From the NCBI GenBank assembly GCA_014695325.1, contig JACJNZ010000039.1:620001-684000 (forward strand): a stretch of 64,000 nt of DNA, written 5' to 3'. The notes beneath the pieces are model-generated. The model searched no databases. It worked only from the letters and a program-made list of their open reading frames with translations, and was not told the origin of the DNA. Shown here in pieces: positions 36,274 to 45,803 of this stretch (position 1 is its first letter; every line of letters begins with the position of its first letter). Both the position numbers and the translations under genes were made by a program. The stretch comes from Cyanobacteria bacterium FACHB-502. GTDB lineage: Bacteria; Cyanobacteriota; Cyanobacteriia; Elainellales; Elainellaceae.

Positions 36274-37632
36274 ATGATCAGAGCTTTTTTGGTGCAGGCG
36301 GTGCTGCTGTGGCTGCTGCTGCCCTATCCTGCTTTTGCTGCTCCGATGTCCACTCCACCGCCCTTTGAGGTCGTGGCTGCGGCAAAAAACCATTTTCTGC
36401 CGGATGACACAGCTTTTACGACCCCTCAACCCCGCATTGAAGTTGCCCGGATTCGATCGGCGATTATGCCTGGTGTGATTTTGGGTGGACGCTATGACGG
36501 AATTTTGAACCTGTTGCAGGATCGATACACAGCAAGCGGAGAAATCGACACCCGCCTGGAAAATGCTGCCCGATCGCTCATCGAAGACGAACTCATGCAG
36601 GCAGGCTATCCTGTCGCTGCCAGTTCGAGCCGATCGCCCTTTGCAGATCAGCTTGTCGATAACCCGGAACCGGGACAATTTTTGATCGGCGGTACAATTA
36701 CCGAAGTTAAGCTCAATTCCTACAGTTCACTGCTGGGCGAAAAAACGCAGGACGAGCGCACCATTCGCTGGGAACTGTTCGATCGCACTGCCGGAAAAGT
36801 AATCTACCGTCAGACCGTGACCGGACGCGCCGAGGCAGAAGGCGTAGACAACCCTGCCGCCACCTATGAAGCAATTCGCAACAGTTTTAAGGGGTTGCTG
36901 ACCCAGGCTGATCTTGCCGATTTCCTGTCTCAGCCCACGATCGCCAATCTACCCATAACGGTTCCTACCCGCTACGAAATTGCGGCAGTTTCTAGCTCAG
37001 AAACGCCCCTTTCCACAGAACAGATTGTCAGTCGATCGATTCCCTCGATCGTGCAAATTCGCACCCCAGAAGGACGGGGAACGGGTTTTGTAGTTGATGC
37101 TTCCGGCTTGATCATGACCAATCATCATGTTGTTGGGTCTGCCCATACGGTGCAAGCCGACCTGTATGACGGTTCAACCCATAAAGCACAGGTGATCAAG
37201 CGAGATGCAGCTCTGGATGTCGCGTTGCTGCGTTTGGAAGCAGATGCCGCAGATTTGATGAGTTTGCCTGTGTGCCCTGTGTCGGTCAAAGTAGGGGAAG
37301 ACGTGGTGGCCATCGGCAATCCGCTAGCACTCTCCAACAGCGTGACGCAGGGCGTGGTCAGCGGCATTCGCACCCGCAAAGCGCACCATTTGATCCAGAC
37401 CGATGCAGCAGTTAATCCCGGCAACAGCGGTGGTCCCTTGCTAAACCGATACGGTGCGGTGATTGGCATTGTCACTGAAAAAATTGCCAGTCGTGGCATT
37501 GAAGGGTTAGGATTTGCGCTCCCGATCGCCGAATCGCTCGATCGCCTCAATGTCAAAATTCACCCCACTCAAACAGCCCTGAATTCCTGCGGGAGTTCAA
37601 CGATGCTGGCTGTCAATCAGATACCGCAGTAA
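36274..37632 (+). CDS. Exported trypsin-like protease with novel N-terminal domain, no PDZ
   Basis: 452 residues. A signal peptide ends about residue 23 (LLPYPAFAAP). Residues 50-225 form a separate alpha/beta domain (VARIRSAIMPGVILGGRYDG, LIGGTITEVKLNSY, WELFDRTAGKVIYRQTVTGR) that recalls CsgG-like envelope proteins. Residues 250-430 are an S1C protease domain with the triad H285 (MTNHHVV), D315 (DVALLRL) and S385 (NPGNSGGP). HtrA relatives in cyanobacteria (HhoA, HhoB, HtrA) carry a PDZ domain; here it is absent. Periplasmic quality control is likely. A terminator follows. Confidence 0.87.
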   Translation: MIRAFLVQAVLLWLLLPYPAFAAPMSTPPPFEVVAAAKNHFLPDDTAFTTPQPRIEVARIRSAIMPGVILGGRYDGILNLLQDRYTASGEIDTRLENAARSLIEDELMQAGYPVAASSSRSPFADQLVDNPEPGQFLIGGTITEVKLNSYSSLLGEKTQDERTIRWELFDRTAGKVIYRQTVTGRAEAEGVDNPAATYEAIRNSFKGLLTQADLADFLSQPTIANLPITVPTRYEIAAVSSSETPLSTEQIVSRSIPSIVQIRTPEGRGTGFVVDASGLIMTNHHVVGSAHTVQADLYDGSTHKAQVIKRDAALDVALLRLEADAADLMSLPVCPVSVKVGEDVVAIGNPLALSNSVTQGVVSGIRTRKAHHLIQTDAAVNPGNSGGPLLNRYGAVIGIVTEKIASRGIEGLGFALPIAESLDRLNVKIHPTQTALNSCGSSTMLAVNQIPQ

Positions 37633-37674
37633 CGACAGTAACAAGGTCAAAGCTATGAATCGCCCTGATTTCAA

Positions 37675-37708
37675 CCCCTTTCCCAGCCTGGGCGAGGGGC
37701 TTTATTTA
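37675..37708 (+). terminator. Terminator after the trypsin-like protease
   Basis: CCCC (37675-37678) pairs with GGGG (37696-37699) and CCCAG with the TGGG inside, forming an interrupted stem, followed by the T-rich CTTTATTTA. It lies 43 bases past the stop codon. Confidence 0.6.
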
Positions 37709-37768
37709 TGACATAATCGATCGTCTCTACTTCGTTCATTGTTTTGTCTACCTGCGTTTAAAGCTTTT

Positions 37769-38392
37769 ATGTCCCTTTCCTGCCAGCAACTTCTTCAGAA
37801 GTATCCCGATCTTTGGCGAGATGCAACCGTTCATCCATTCCTGATGCAGTGCCAAACAGGAGAAATTCAGCCGCATCAATTCAACACCTGGCTGGTACAG
37901 GATTATTTGTTTGTGCTGGAGTTCACGCGGTTCGCGGCGACGCTAATTACCTGGTCACCGATCGCTCACTTCGACGTATTGCTAAGCGGTCTAACGGTAC
38001 TGCAAGACGAGCTAAATTGGTTTCGCAAAAAGGCTTCAGAGCGTCAGCTCAATCTGGATACGCCTAGGCAGCCCACTTGTCAGACCTACTGCGCCTTTAT
38101 GGTCAACATGGGAACGGCTCCCTATGCGGCAATGGCAACGGCTTTCTGGGCGATCGAACTGGCGTATAACCAGGGGTGGCAGCTCCCCGGCAAAATGCCC
38201 GAACCTTATACTGAATTTGCCGATCGCTGGGGCAATCCGGGCTTTACGGAATATGTAAAACTGCTGGAACACCAGGCAGACGAAATGCTGCGATCGGCAT
38301 CTGAAGAAGTGCAGCAGCAGGCAGAACTCGCATTTATCAAAGTCGCACAGCTTGAAAAGGACTTTTGGCAAATGGCATTTGCAGCAGTCTAG
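37769..38392 (+). CDS. tenA: TenA family protein (thiamine salvage-like)
   Basis: A 207-residue all-helical TenA/THI-4 protein from the ATG at 37769; an upstream TTG adds ten residues. Family marks are HPFLMQCQTGEIQPHQFNTWLVQDYLF, VLQDELNWF and WGNPGFTEYVKLLEHQAD. TenA enzymes hydrolyse aminomethyl-HMP or thiamine breakdown products. The active-site cysteine of the TenA_C class would lie in the stretch AAMATAFWAIELAYNQGW, where none is found. It is therefore closer to the TenA_E class or has another substrate. No thiamine genes or TPP riboswitch are near. Confidence 0.82.
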   Translation: MSLSCQQLLQKYPDLWRDATVHPFLMQCQTGEIQPHQFNTWLVQDYLFVLEFTRFAATLITWSPIAHFDVLLSGLTVLQDELNWFRKKASERQLNLDTPRQPTCQTYCAFMVNMGTAPYAAMATAFWAIELAYNQGWQLPGKMPEPYTEFADRWGNPGFTEYVKLLEHQADEMLRSASEEVQQQAELAFIKVAQLEKDFWQMAFAAV

Positions 38393-38406
38393 AGGCGATT
38401 TAAGTA

Positions 38407-38898
38407 TTACTGGTTAGCTTCAATTTCCTGTTTACCGCCTTTGCCCTCACAGATATTTTTAATCGATTCGAGAGCTTTCCCGATTCCTTCATTGATTGCA
38501 GATTCAAAACTGCCTTCGGGCGATTGTTCTGCCATCTTCTGCGCCATCTCTGCGGGAGGTGCGTAGTGAATATGCACTGTGACCTTGCACTGTTCACGGT
38601 CTCCGTCAACTTCCATCCAGCCGCCGTAGTCATTCTCGCCATCTGAACCCCATTCAATTCGTTTACTGAGGCGATCGATGCGGAAATGGCCATCGGAGTC
38701 ATAGGAATGTCCACCTGCCTGTCCCTGAGTGCGAACGCGCTCGCCTTCCTGGGGTTGGGCACTGCGAACGGTGGGCAAATACTTCGGCAGATTGTTCACG
38801 TCTGCCATAAAATCAAACACATTATCGGCGGGAGCGGCGATTGTCGTAGACTGCTCAAACTCGGTGGTGCGAACGGTGCGAGGATTGCTTGAAGTCAT
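38407..38898 (-). CDS. SRPBCC-fold (polyketide cyclase/dehydrase-like) protein
   Basis: 163 residues from the ATG at 38898 with a GGAAGAG site; the 24-codon upstream extension is not family-like. The START/Bet v1 fold is suggested by FEQSTTIAAPADNVFDFMAD, VNNLPKYLPTVRSAQPQEG and IEWGSDGENDYGGWMEVDG. Residues near the end are helical (EGIGKALESIKNIC). Such proteins bind hydrophobic ligands, but the ligand is unknown. It is convergent with tenA. Confidence 0.8.
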   Translation of the reverse strand: MTSSNPRTVRTTEFEQSTTIAAPADNVFDFMADVNNLPKYLPTVRSAQPQEGERVRTQGQAGGHSYDSDGHFRIDRLSKRIEWGSDGENDYGGWMEVDGDREQCKVTVHIHYAPPAEMAQKMAEQSPEGSFESAINEGIGKALESIKNICEGKGGKQEIEANQ

Positions 38899-39145
38899 AG
38901 CTCTTCCACTCAGGATCAGAACAGTTCGGGCATTGCGAAGCGAATGAAGCCAATGCTTCCATAAAATCAATGCCTGAACCCAATACGCCTCGATCCTAAA
39001 GAGCCTGCCAATCTGAAGCCTCTTACTTTAGGGGTACTGCTGAAACGTGCTCCTGAGACGTACCCCCCAAAAGGTATTCCTGAAAGGTACTCTCGCATCG
39101 CTTTCCACAAGATACGGAATGATTTCGGATAGAGATACCTGAGCT

Positions 39146-40255
39146 TCAGGACAGCGTCATTGTCCCCGGTTCCAGACGCGCAGTTCTGGATGCTCCCTGA
39201 ATGAGCTGTTTCATCTGCGCTACAAATGACCTGGTTTTAAAGTATTCCAGGTAAGCTTCTCGAGCATTACTAACGATTCGTGCTGCTGCTTCTGGGTTTT
39301 GCAAATAATATCGACACTGATGCTCTAGATCAGAAAAATCCCACGCGATCGGCACATAGGTTTCTCCAGGAATAAATAGGTTCGGCTGGACATCAAGATG
39401 CTCCATCGAAGGTTTGAGCAGCAGGCAGTCATAGCAAATGGCTTCAAAATCTCGCCAGCAAGACTCTCCCCAGCCAAAGGGACTGAAGACAATCCGGCTT
39501 TGCTGGAGCTCGCGAAAATATTGGCGTTGAGATACTTCTTTACTTTTATCACTGCTGCCATTGCTCACGACACGATAATCAGCAGACAGAGGAGCGAGAG
39601 CATCCAATGCCGATAAGCGATACTTGTAATACCAGCTATCTTTTTCAGGGCTGAGGGACATTCGGCAGAAAATATCAATTGTTTTCGCTTTAGGTCGAAA
39701 GAGCCAGCGGGGACGTTGGAGGAGTCTCTTAAACGATTTGGATGTTCCTAAACTCCAGCCTGTCTTGATCTGAGATGCATATCCCCGAGGTGCAATTGAG
39801 CCGACGTGCCAGTTTCCTAGCTTGTAATGCTGCTGCTGTACCAGATATTGCGTGAGAACTGAGCCACCTATCAGATCTTGGGTATAAAGGGACTGATCCT
39901 GATACCGCTGACGTTTAACAAACCCGTCTACATGGGGCAATACGCTCAGAAAGCGGCTACTTGCCTGGGCAAATGGATCAACAAAGAAAAGTTTTGCGTA
40001 GGGCTTTTGCTGACGCAGGTTTCGGATAAGGGTTTCAACGACTTCGGGCTGTTCTCGCCAGCTTGGCATCAGAAAGAAAATGTCTGACCGATCGCCCAAG
40101 CACAAATTCACCGCTTCGTTCAAGGTTGGAACATTTTTAATAGCAACCTCTAACCCTAGCTCTTGTCTTAATTCACGTTTGTAATAAAGAAAGGGTTCTT
40201 GCTGAGCCGTAGCAATCTTATCGTTTGTATAACCAACGAATAACGCAGATTTCAT
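39146..40255 (-). CDS. Putative glycosyltransferase (exostosin-like)
   Basis: 369 residues from the ATG at 40255; a start nine codons upstream is equally possible. The C-terminal part is group 1/exostosin-like: IVFSPFGWGESCWRDFEAIC then YDCLLLKPSMEHLDVQPNLF, and ETYVPIAWDFSDLEHQCRYY before a NPEAAARIVSNAREAY helix, as in GT47/GT4-type nucleotide-sugar binding domains. The N-terminal half (about 1-180) is poorly conserved. Substrate unknown. It has no operon partner. Confidence 0.72.
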   Translation of the reverse strand: MKSALFVGYTNDKIATAQQEPFLYYKRELRQELGLEVAIKNVPTLNEAVNLCLGDRSDIFFLMPSWREQPEVVETLIRNLRQQKPYAKLFFVDPFAQASSRFLSVLPHVDGFVKRQRYQDQSLYTQDLIGGSVLTQYLVQQQHYKLGNWHVGSIAPRGYASQIKTGWSLGTSKSFKRLLQRPRWLFRPKAKTIDIFCRMSLSPEKDSWYYKYRLSALDALAPLSADYRVVSNGSSDKSKEVSQRQYFRELQQSRIVFSPFGWGESCWRDFEAICYDCLLLKPSMEHLDVQPNLFIPGETYVPIAWDFSDLEHQCRYYLQNPEAAARIVSNAREAYLEYFKTRSFVAQMKQLIQGASRTARLEPGTMTLS

Positions 40256-40507
40256 GGTGGAGAACCCTTTGGTAACGTGCATAGCTTAGGCGAATTTTGA
40301 TGAGCAGTCTATAAAGCTTAAGAGAATTTTTTGTAAGGAGAATCTGATCGGAACGGTAGCTCGAATTGCGTCAAGCGGTAGTTGCTCAAATGGATATCGG
40401 TTGAGTAGACTGGGCTGTTGAATCTTACTAAGCTCAGGAGAGGGAATGTACCTGGGATCGTTCGACTTCCGGGGGCGAATTCCCCGTAACGCGCCTACTC
40501 CTGCTCC

Positions 40508-40543
40508 ACAAAAAAAGGGGCGAGGCTTTGCCTCGGAACCCCT
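40508..40543 (-). terminator. Terminator of polA-remA unit
   Basis: CGAGGC/GCCTCG (40521-40526, 40530-40535) with a three-base loop is enclosed by AGGGG/CCCCT. On the minus strand it is followed by at least seven T. It lies 88 bases past the stop of the RemA-like gene. Confidence 0.85.
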
Positions 40544-40630
40544 GCTCTAGCAATGGCTTTAGCGATTGTTGAAATTCAGAATTATTGAAATTCACACCCC
40601 GCAAATGCTGCTCAACTGCCCGATCCGAAA

Positions 40631-40987
40631 CTATGCTTCCAGCACACGCTGAATCCGACGCTCAAGCTGGTCAAGATCGAGTCCGCCTTCGTCGCGGCTA
40701 ATTCGCCGAACCGTAGAATTAACCTTCGACAAATCCTGCAACAGGTCAGTCAGGATCTCCTGCTGCTGGCGAGACTGAATCACTTCACGCGGCTCCTGTA
40801 CCAGATCGCGGACGATCGTATCTTCGGCACGAGATGCCACGATCGGGTCAGGCTGCCCTTCAAGATAAACAAACGTCCGCCGTCCGGGTCCACGCTCCTC
40901 TTCCACGGGCTGAAGCGATGTCACCTGATCCGATCGCACATACTTCCCAAACCCTAAATGCACCAATACGGATGATTGAATCTTCAT
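40631..40987 (-). CDS. RemA-like (DUF370-type) conserved cyanobacterial protein
   Basis: 118 residues. The first part, VLVHLGFGKYVRSDQVTSLQ then RRTFVYLEGQPDPIVASRAEDTI, aligns by eye with RemA/DUF370 (IHIGFGNVVxANRVIAI, RRTRAVIITDSGHVILS). RemA of Bacillus is a DNA-binding ring that activates biofilm matrix genes. The C-terminal half (VIQSRQQQEILTDLLQDLSK then VRRISRDEGGLDLDQLERRI) is helical and not found in RemA. It is downstream of polA by 121 bases with a terminator behind it. DNA-binding regulation is an inference. Confidence 0.65.
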   Translation of the reverse strand: MKIQSSVLVHLGFGKYVRSDQVTSLQPVEEERGPGRRTFVYLEGQPDPIVASRAEDTIVRDLVQEPREVIQSRQQQEILTDLLQDLSKVNSTVRRISRDEGGLDLDQLERRIQRVLEA

Positions 40988-41108
40988 ACTGCTTGTGCCT
41001 ACTGCTACCTCTACTCTCTATGGTAGACAATTTGCAGAATCGGTAGGATCAAGAGTAGAAGCGGGTTTTACGGCATTTCAGGTAGTGGTTTACACGGGAT
41101 TTTGAAGG

Positions 41109-44069
41109 TTATTTCGCATCCATCCAGTTTTTTCCTGCTTTTACTTCAACGCGCAACGGCACATCGAGCTGCACCGCGGATTCCATCGTGTCTTTAATCT
41201 GAGGCTGAAGTTCTTCCCAGGTATCGGGGTGAATTTCAAACACCAGTTCGTCGTGAACTTGCAGCAGCAGGTGTGCTTTGTCCTGGTAGCCGCGCAGCAA
41301 GTCGTGCAGCTTGACCATTGCAATTTTGATAATGTCTGCACTCGATCCTTGAATTGGGGCATTCGCAGCCGCCCGCATCAGCTGAGCATCGTACTGATCG
41401 CGCAGCCGGATTTGATCCAGGTCGATCTTTGCCGGATCTTTGCCTTTTAATCGCTTCAGGCTATCGCTGCCGAAGTTGAAGTAGCGGCGACGACCCTTGA
41501 TCGTGGTGACGTAGCCTCGCCCGATCGCCTCCTGCTGCATTTGCTGCAAATAGGCAAACACTTTGGGATACCGCTGGTTAAAGCGATCGATAAACACCCG
41601 CGCATCGCTGGTCGAGAAACCGGATTCTCGCGCAAATCGTGAGGCACCCATGCCGTAGATCACGCCGAAGTTGATCACCTTTGCCAGCCGTCGTTCTTCG
41701 GGGGTGATGTCATCTTTCTCGAATAGAAGCTGGGCTGTCAGAGTGTGAACGTCGCGATCGTTTTGATACGTCTCTAGCAGCACGGGTTCGCGGCTCAGGT
41801 GTGCCAGAATTCGCAGTTCGATCTGGGAATAGTCAGCAGCAACCATCAGCCAGTTCGGTTCGGGAATAAAGGCGGCGCGAATTTGGCGGCTAAAGGCAGT
41901 GCGAATGGGGATGTTTTGCAGGTTGGGATTGGAAGAAGAAAGTCGTCCGGTGGTGGTAACTGCCTGATTAAAATCGGTGTGCACCCTGCCCGTACTGGGA
42001 TGCACCAGCGTCGGCAGCGAATCCACGTAGGTAGACTTCAGCTTCGTTAAAGTCCGGTGTTCGATCATGGCATCGACAACGGGGTGATCGCCCTGAAGTT
42101 TTTCCAGCGTAGCAGCGTCGGTAGAGTAGCCCGTTTTAGTTTTGCGCGACTTTTTGCGATCGAGTCCCAGCCCATTAAACAGCAGATCGCTGAGCTGCTT
42201 GGGTGAACCGAGGCTAAACTTTTGTCCTGCCGCTTCATAGGCACGCAGTTCGATCGCTGCTAGGTCGGTTTCGAGCTTTTCGGAAAACTGTTTTAGATAG
42301 TCCGTATCGATGCGAATACCTGTCCATTCCATGTCTGCCAGCACGGGTTCGAGCGGCACTTCTACTTCGCGTAATAGGCGATCGAGTTCGGGGTAGTCGT
42401 GCAGTTCGGCGCGCAGTTTAGACACAAGTTGATAAGTGATGTAAGCGTCTGTGCCGCAATAGTCTGCAACTGGCTCTACTTCTAAATCAGCAATGTTCTT
42501 GCCCTTTGGAACTAAATCCTCGTATCCCAGAGACGTCAAGCTCAAGTAGCGAATCCCCAGGTCGCTCAGTTTATGGCTCTGCTCCGGGTTAATTACATAG
42601 CTTGCTAGCATCGTGTCAAACACCACGCCTCGAAGCTCGATGCCCTGTTTTCGCAGCACAAGGCGATCGTACTTCGTGTTCTGAAGCACCTTGGGATAGT
42701 CTGTATTTTCCAAAATCGATCGCAGCGACTCTAGAGCCAATTTTTGGTCGAGATTTCCTCCCGATCGATGCCCCAGCGGAATGTAGGCAACATCGTCCGC
42801 CTTTTCGCCCCAGCAGCAGCCAATCCCGACCAGCTCGGAATCCAGCGGATCGATTGCGGTTGTTTCCGTGTCCCAAGCAACGAACTGATTTGGATTGGTG
42901 AATTGTTGGAGGCGATCGACCAGCGATTTTAATTTTTCTGGGGTATCGATGATGTGCGGTTGCACGATCGCCGATTTCATTTGCTGGCTTTCAGCGGTTT
43001 CTTCTGCGCTAAAGAACCACATATCATCAGTTTCGGGTGCATCAAACAGGCTAGAGTTACCTTTGCCGGGAGCAAGCCTGGCGTTTGCAATTTCTGGATC
43101 AGCAGAATGGCGATTGGCGGGATCAGTATTCTCCGCAGTTGGATCGTTGAGAAGTCGCTGAATCTTATTTAGATTGCCGAGAAATTGACGGAACTCCAGC
43201 TTTTCCAATATGGGGACGATCGCCTCTGGCTCAAACCCGTGCAGCTTGAAATCTTCCAGCGAGACATCGAGCGGCACGTCCAGGTGAATCTGCGCCATAT
43301 ACTGCGAGTGCAGCGCGGCATCTCTGCCTTCTTCTAATTTCTTTTTCGTTGCGCCTTTAATCTCGTCTAGCGAGGCATAAATGCGATCGAGCGAACCATA
43401 GGTACCTAGCAAACTGGCAGCCGTCTTTTCACCAATGCCCTTCACGCCTGGAATGTTGTCTGAAGGATCGCCGCAGAGTGCCTTAAAGTCCACAATCTGC
43501 GAGGGCAAAATCCCCATCTTATCCTTCACCTGATCCACCCCAAATTCCTTTGGCGGTGGCGTACCTTTGCCAAACGTGGTACTCAGATACAGCACCGTCA
43601 CCGACTGAGCGGGGTCAACCAACTGAAATAAATCGCGATCGCCCGACAAAATCTTCACCCGCCACCCTTCTGAAGCCGCCCGTCGCGCCAGCGTCCCAAT
43701 CACATCATCTGCTTCGTAGCCCGGTGCAGTGACGATCGGCAGATTCATTGCCGTCAACAGTTCCCGCAGATTGTGCATATCAGGAATAAAATCTTCGGGC
43801 GTGTCTGGTCTGCCTGCCTTATAGGTTTCGTCTGCCTCATGCCGAAAGGTCGGATCGCCCAGGTCAAAGGCAACTGCAATGTGATCTGGCTTTTCTGCCT
43901 CGATCGTATCCATCAGAGCTTTCAGAAAGCCGTAGGACACGCTGGTCGGAATTCCGGTCGAAGTTCGCAAGCCACCATCTCGCCCTTTGGCATGGGCAAA
44001 ATAGGCGCGAAACGCGAGGGAATGTCCGTCAATCAGAATAATTTTGGGCTGGGAGGTGGCAGAAGACAT
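41109..44069 (-). CDS. polA: DNA polymerase I
   Basis: A 986-residue repair and Okazaki-processing polymerase with all three activities. The 5'-nuclease domain (1-300) has ILIDGHSLAFRAYFA and GDRDLFQLV with DYKALCGDPSDN-type metal residues (FKALCGDPSDNIPGVKG). The 3'-5' exonuclease (about 360-550) keeps the DTE motif in VAWDTETTAIDPLDSELVG, and YCGTDAYITYQL as ExoIII. The polymerase shows motif A VAADYSQIELRILAHL, motif B RRLAKVINFGVIYGMG and motif C LLLQVHDELVFEI. Exonuclease residues are intact, so proofreading is predicted. It is probably co-transcribed with the RemA-like gene. Confidence 0.97.
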   Translation of the reverse strand: MSSATSQPKIILIDGHSLAFRAYFAHAKGRDGGLRTSTGIPTSVSYGFLKALMDTIEAEKPDHIAVAFDLGDPTFRHEADETYKAGRPDTPEDFIPDMHNLRELLTAMNLPIVTAPGYEADDVIGTLARRAASEGWRVKILSGDRDLFQLVDPAQSVTVLYLSTTFGKGTPPPKEFGVDQVKDKMGILPSQIVDFKALCGDPSDNIPGVKGIGEKTAASLLGTYGSLDRIYASLDEIKGATKKKLEEGRDAALHSQYMAQIHLDVPLDVSLEDFKLHGFEPEAIVPILEKLEFRQFLGNLNKIQRLLNDPTAENTDPANRHSADPEIANARLAPGKGNSSLFDAPETDDMWFFSAEETAESQQMKSAIVQPHIIDTPEKLKSLVDRLQQFTNPNQFVAWDTETTAIDPLDSELVGIGCCWGEKADDVAYIPLGHRSGGNLDQKLALESLRSILENTDYPKVLQNTKYDRLVLRKQGIELRGVVFDTMLASYVINPEQSHKLSDLGIRYLSLTSLGYEDLVPKGKNIADLEVEPVADYCGTDAYITYQLVSKLRAELHDYPELDRLLREVEVPLEPVLADMEWTGIRIDTDYLKQFSEKLETDLAAIELRAYEAAGQKFSLGSPKQLSDLLFNGLGLDRKKSRKTKTGYSTDAATLEKLQGDHPVVDAMIEHRTLTKLKSTYVDSLPTLVHPSTGRVHTDFNQAVTTTGRLSSSNPNLQNIPIRTAFSRQIRAAFIPEPNWLMVAADYSQIELRILAHLSREPVLLETYQNDRDVHTLTAQLLFEKDDITPEERRLAKVINFGVIYGMGASRFARESGFSTSDARVFIDRFNQRYPKVFAYLQQMQQEAIGRGYVTTIKGRRRYFNFGSDSLKRLKGKDPAKIDLDQIRLRDQYDAQLMRAAANAPIQGSSADIIKIAMVKLHDLLRGYQDKAHLLLQVHDELVFEIHPDTWEELQPQIKDTMESAVQLDVPLRVEVKAGKNWMDAK

Positions 44070-44149
44070 GATGAGGGCGGGTCGGATGTGGGGAGCAGGG
44101 AAGCAGGGAGTGAGAAGGACAGAAGGGCGATCGTGAGTTTATCAGATTG

Positions 44150-44585
44150 AGTCAGGGTGGACGAAGTTTTTCTTTTTTCGAGGCTTCTTAATGCTGCCTA
44201 GATTTTACTTTGGTGAGTTCGATCGCGTTTGCCCAGTATCGAAAGTCTCAAGTTTTGCAGGAGGCGATCAGGTGAGATCAGTCCTACGCCAATAATACAA
44301 ATGTTCTGTATTCAGAATAGCGAAACTGGTCAGGGATTTCAGGGTATTGAAGGGTGATTGGACAATTACCTGATTCCCTCAGGATCTGAGTCCTATGTCC
44401 CAATCGCAGTTGTTGAGACACTCAACCAATCACCGCTTTGTGCCTGACCGATCGCATAAACGTCAAACTTGGGTAAATCAGAACCAGCGATACGCGCTAA
44501 TTTCTACTCAAACCTGGTGTGCTTTACAATAAAAGTTTTGCGATCGCCTTCCCTATTCCCCATTTCCTCTACTGCCGAACAGACC
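44150..44585. other. Spacer between divergent polA and hisC
   Basis: 436 bases with no gene, promoter pair or strong stem that I could support. GGTCAGG (44331) and CCTGACC (44443) are complementary but 100 bases apart. An upstream in-frame start for hisC at 44469 is not used. Confidence 0.4.
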
Positions 44586-45647
44586 ATGAGCTACTTTCGC
44601 ACTGCCGTTGACCAGATGACGGGCTACATTCCCGGTGAACAACCCAAACCCGGTACGCCCATTATTAAACTCAACACCAATGAAAACCCCTATCCCCCTT
44701 CTCCTCAGGCGATCGAGGCTCTGCGTCAACTCGACGGTGAATGGCTGCGCCGCTATCCTGATCCGTTTGCGAAAGAGTTTTGTCGGGCAGTGAGTGAAGC
44801 TCTGAGTGTGCCGCCAGACTGGGTGATTGTGGGCAACGGCAGTGACGAGATTTTGAACGTGCTGATTCGTGCCTGTGCCGAGGGGGGCGATCGCAAAGTC
44901 ATTTACCCAATGCCCACCTATGTGCTCTATCAAACTTTGGCGGCAATGCAGCCTGCGGCAGTGGTCGAAGTTCCCTATCCTGAAGACTTTTCGCTGCCGA
45001 TCGAGGCTTTAGCAGAAGCAAAGGGAGCCATCACGTTTATCGCGTCGCCCAATAGTCCGTCGGGTCATACTGTGCCGCTGGATGATTTGCGGAAGCTAGC
45101 TCAGCAGGTTTCTGGGGTGCTGGTCGTGGATGAGGCGTATGTGGATTTTGCAGAATCTTCTGCGCTGCCGCTTGTGTCGGAGTTTGACAATGTATTGGTT
45201 CTCCGTACCCTATCGAAGGGCTACTCGTTGGCAGGATTGCGAATGGGATTTGGCATTGCCCAACCGTCGCTTTTAAAAGGACTCTTCAAAATTAAAGACA
45301 GCTACAACATTGATGCCATTGCCACGATCGTCGGAGCTGCCGCAATGCGCGATCAGGCTTACAAAAATGCCTGTGCCGAAAAGGTAAAAGCTTCTCGCGC
45401 TCAGCTCACAACCGACTTAAAGCATCTCGGCTTCACCGTGCTGGACTCCCAGGCAAACTTTGTCCTGGCAACGCCGCCCACTTCACCGCAAACCAACGCC
45501 GAACAGCTTTATCTGGCACTCAAGGCGCGAGGCATTCTGGTGCGCTACTTTAAGCAGCCCGGATTGGAAGACAAACTGAGGATCACGATCGGAACCGACG
45601 AGCAAAACCAAACGCTCATTGAAGCCCTGATTAGTCTACTGAAATAG
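44586..45647 (+). CDS. hisC: Histidinol-phosphate aminotransferase
   Basis: A 353-residue fold-type I PLP enzyme from the ATG at 44586. It converts imidazole acetol-phosphate to histidinol-phosphate. Conserved blocks are IKLNTNENPYPPSPQAIEAL, IVGNGSDEILNVL (phosphate-binding), ASPNSPSGHTVP, VVDEAYVDFAE and the Schiff-base lysine K211 in LRTLSKGYSLAGLRMGFGIA. The length is standard. It stands alone, as his genes usually do in cyanobacteria. A role in aromatic amino acid transamination is possible since HisC paralogues occur. Confidence 0.92.
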   Translation: MSYFRTAVDQMTGYIPGEQPKPGTPIIKLNTNENPYPPSPQAIEALRQLDGEWLRRYPDPFAKEFCRAVSEALSVPPDWVIVGNGSDEILNVLIRACAEGGDRKVIYPMPTYVLYQTLAAMQPAAVVEVPYPEDFSLPIEALAEAKGAITFIASPNSPSGHTVPLDDLRKLAQQVSGVLVVDEAYVDFAESSALPLVSEFDNVLVLRTLSKGYSLAGLRMGFGIAQPSLLKGLFKIKDSYNIDAIATIVGAAAMRDQAYKNACAEKVKASRAQLTTDLKHLGFTVLDSQANFVLATPPTSPQTNAEQLYLALKARGILVRYFKQPGLEDKLRITIGTDEQNQTLIEALISLLK

Positions 45648-45803
45648 CAAGAATTCAGGAATTCAGGGAGCCTCATGATATGAAACGGAGCCTTCTCCAA
45701 TCCTCAAAGTTCCTCTCCTTAAAGTTCCTCAATTCGGCGGGATTTAGGGAGCAATGCAATCGCTCGAACACTCCTCCCACCCCTTCCCAAGTTCCGGTGG
45801 CTC

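Noticed and set aside
37700-37768. TPP riboswitch ahead of tenA
   Set aside because: The conserved CTGAGA and ACCTGATC-like segments of TPP riboswitches are not present.
44331-44449. GGTCAGG and CCTGACC pair in the polA-hisC spacer
   Set aside because: Arms are only 7 bp, about 100 bases apart, and no supporting inner stems were found.
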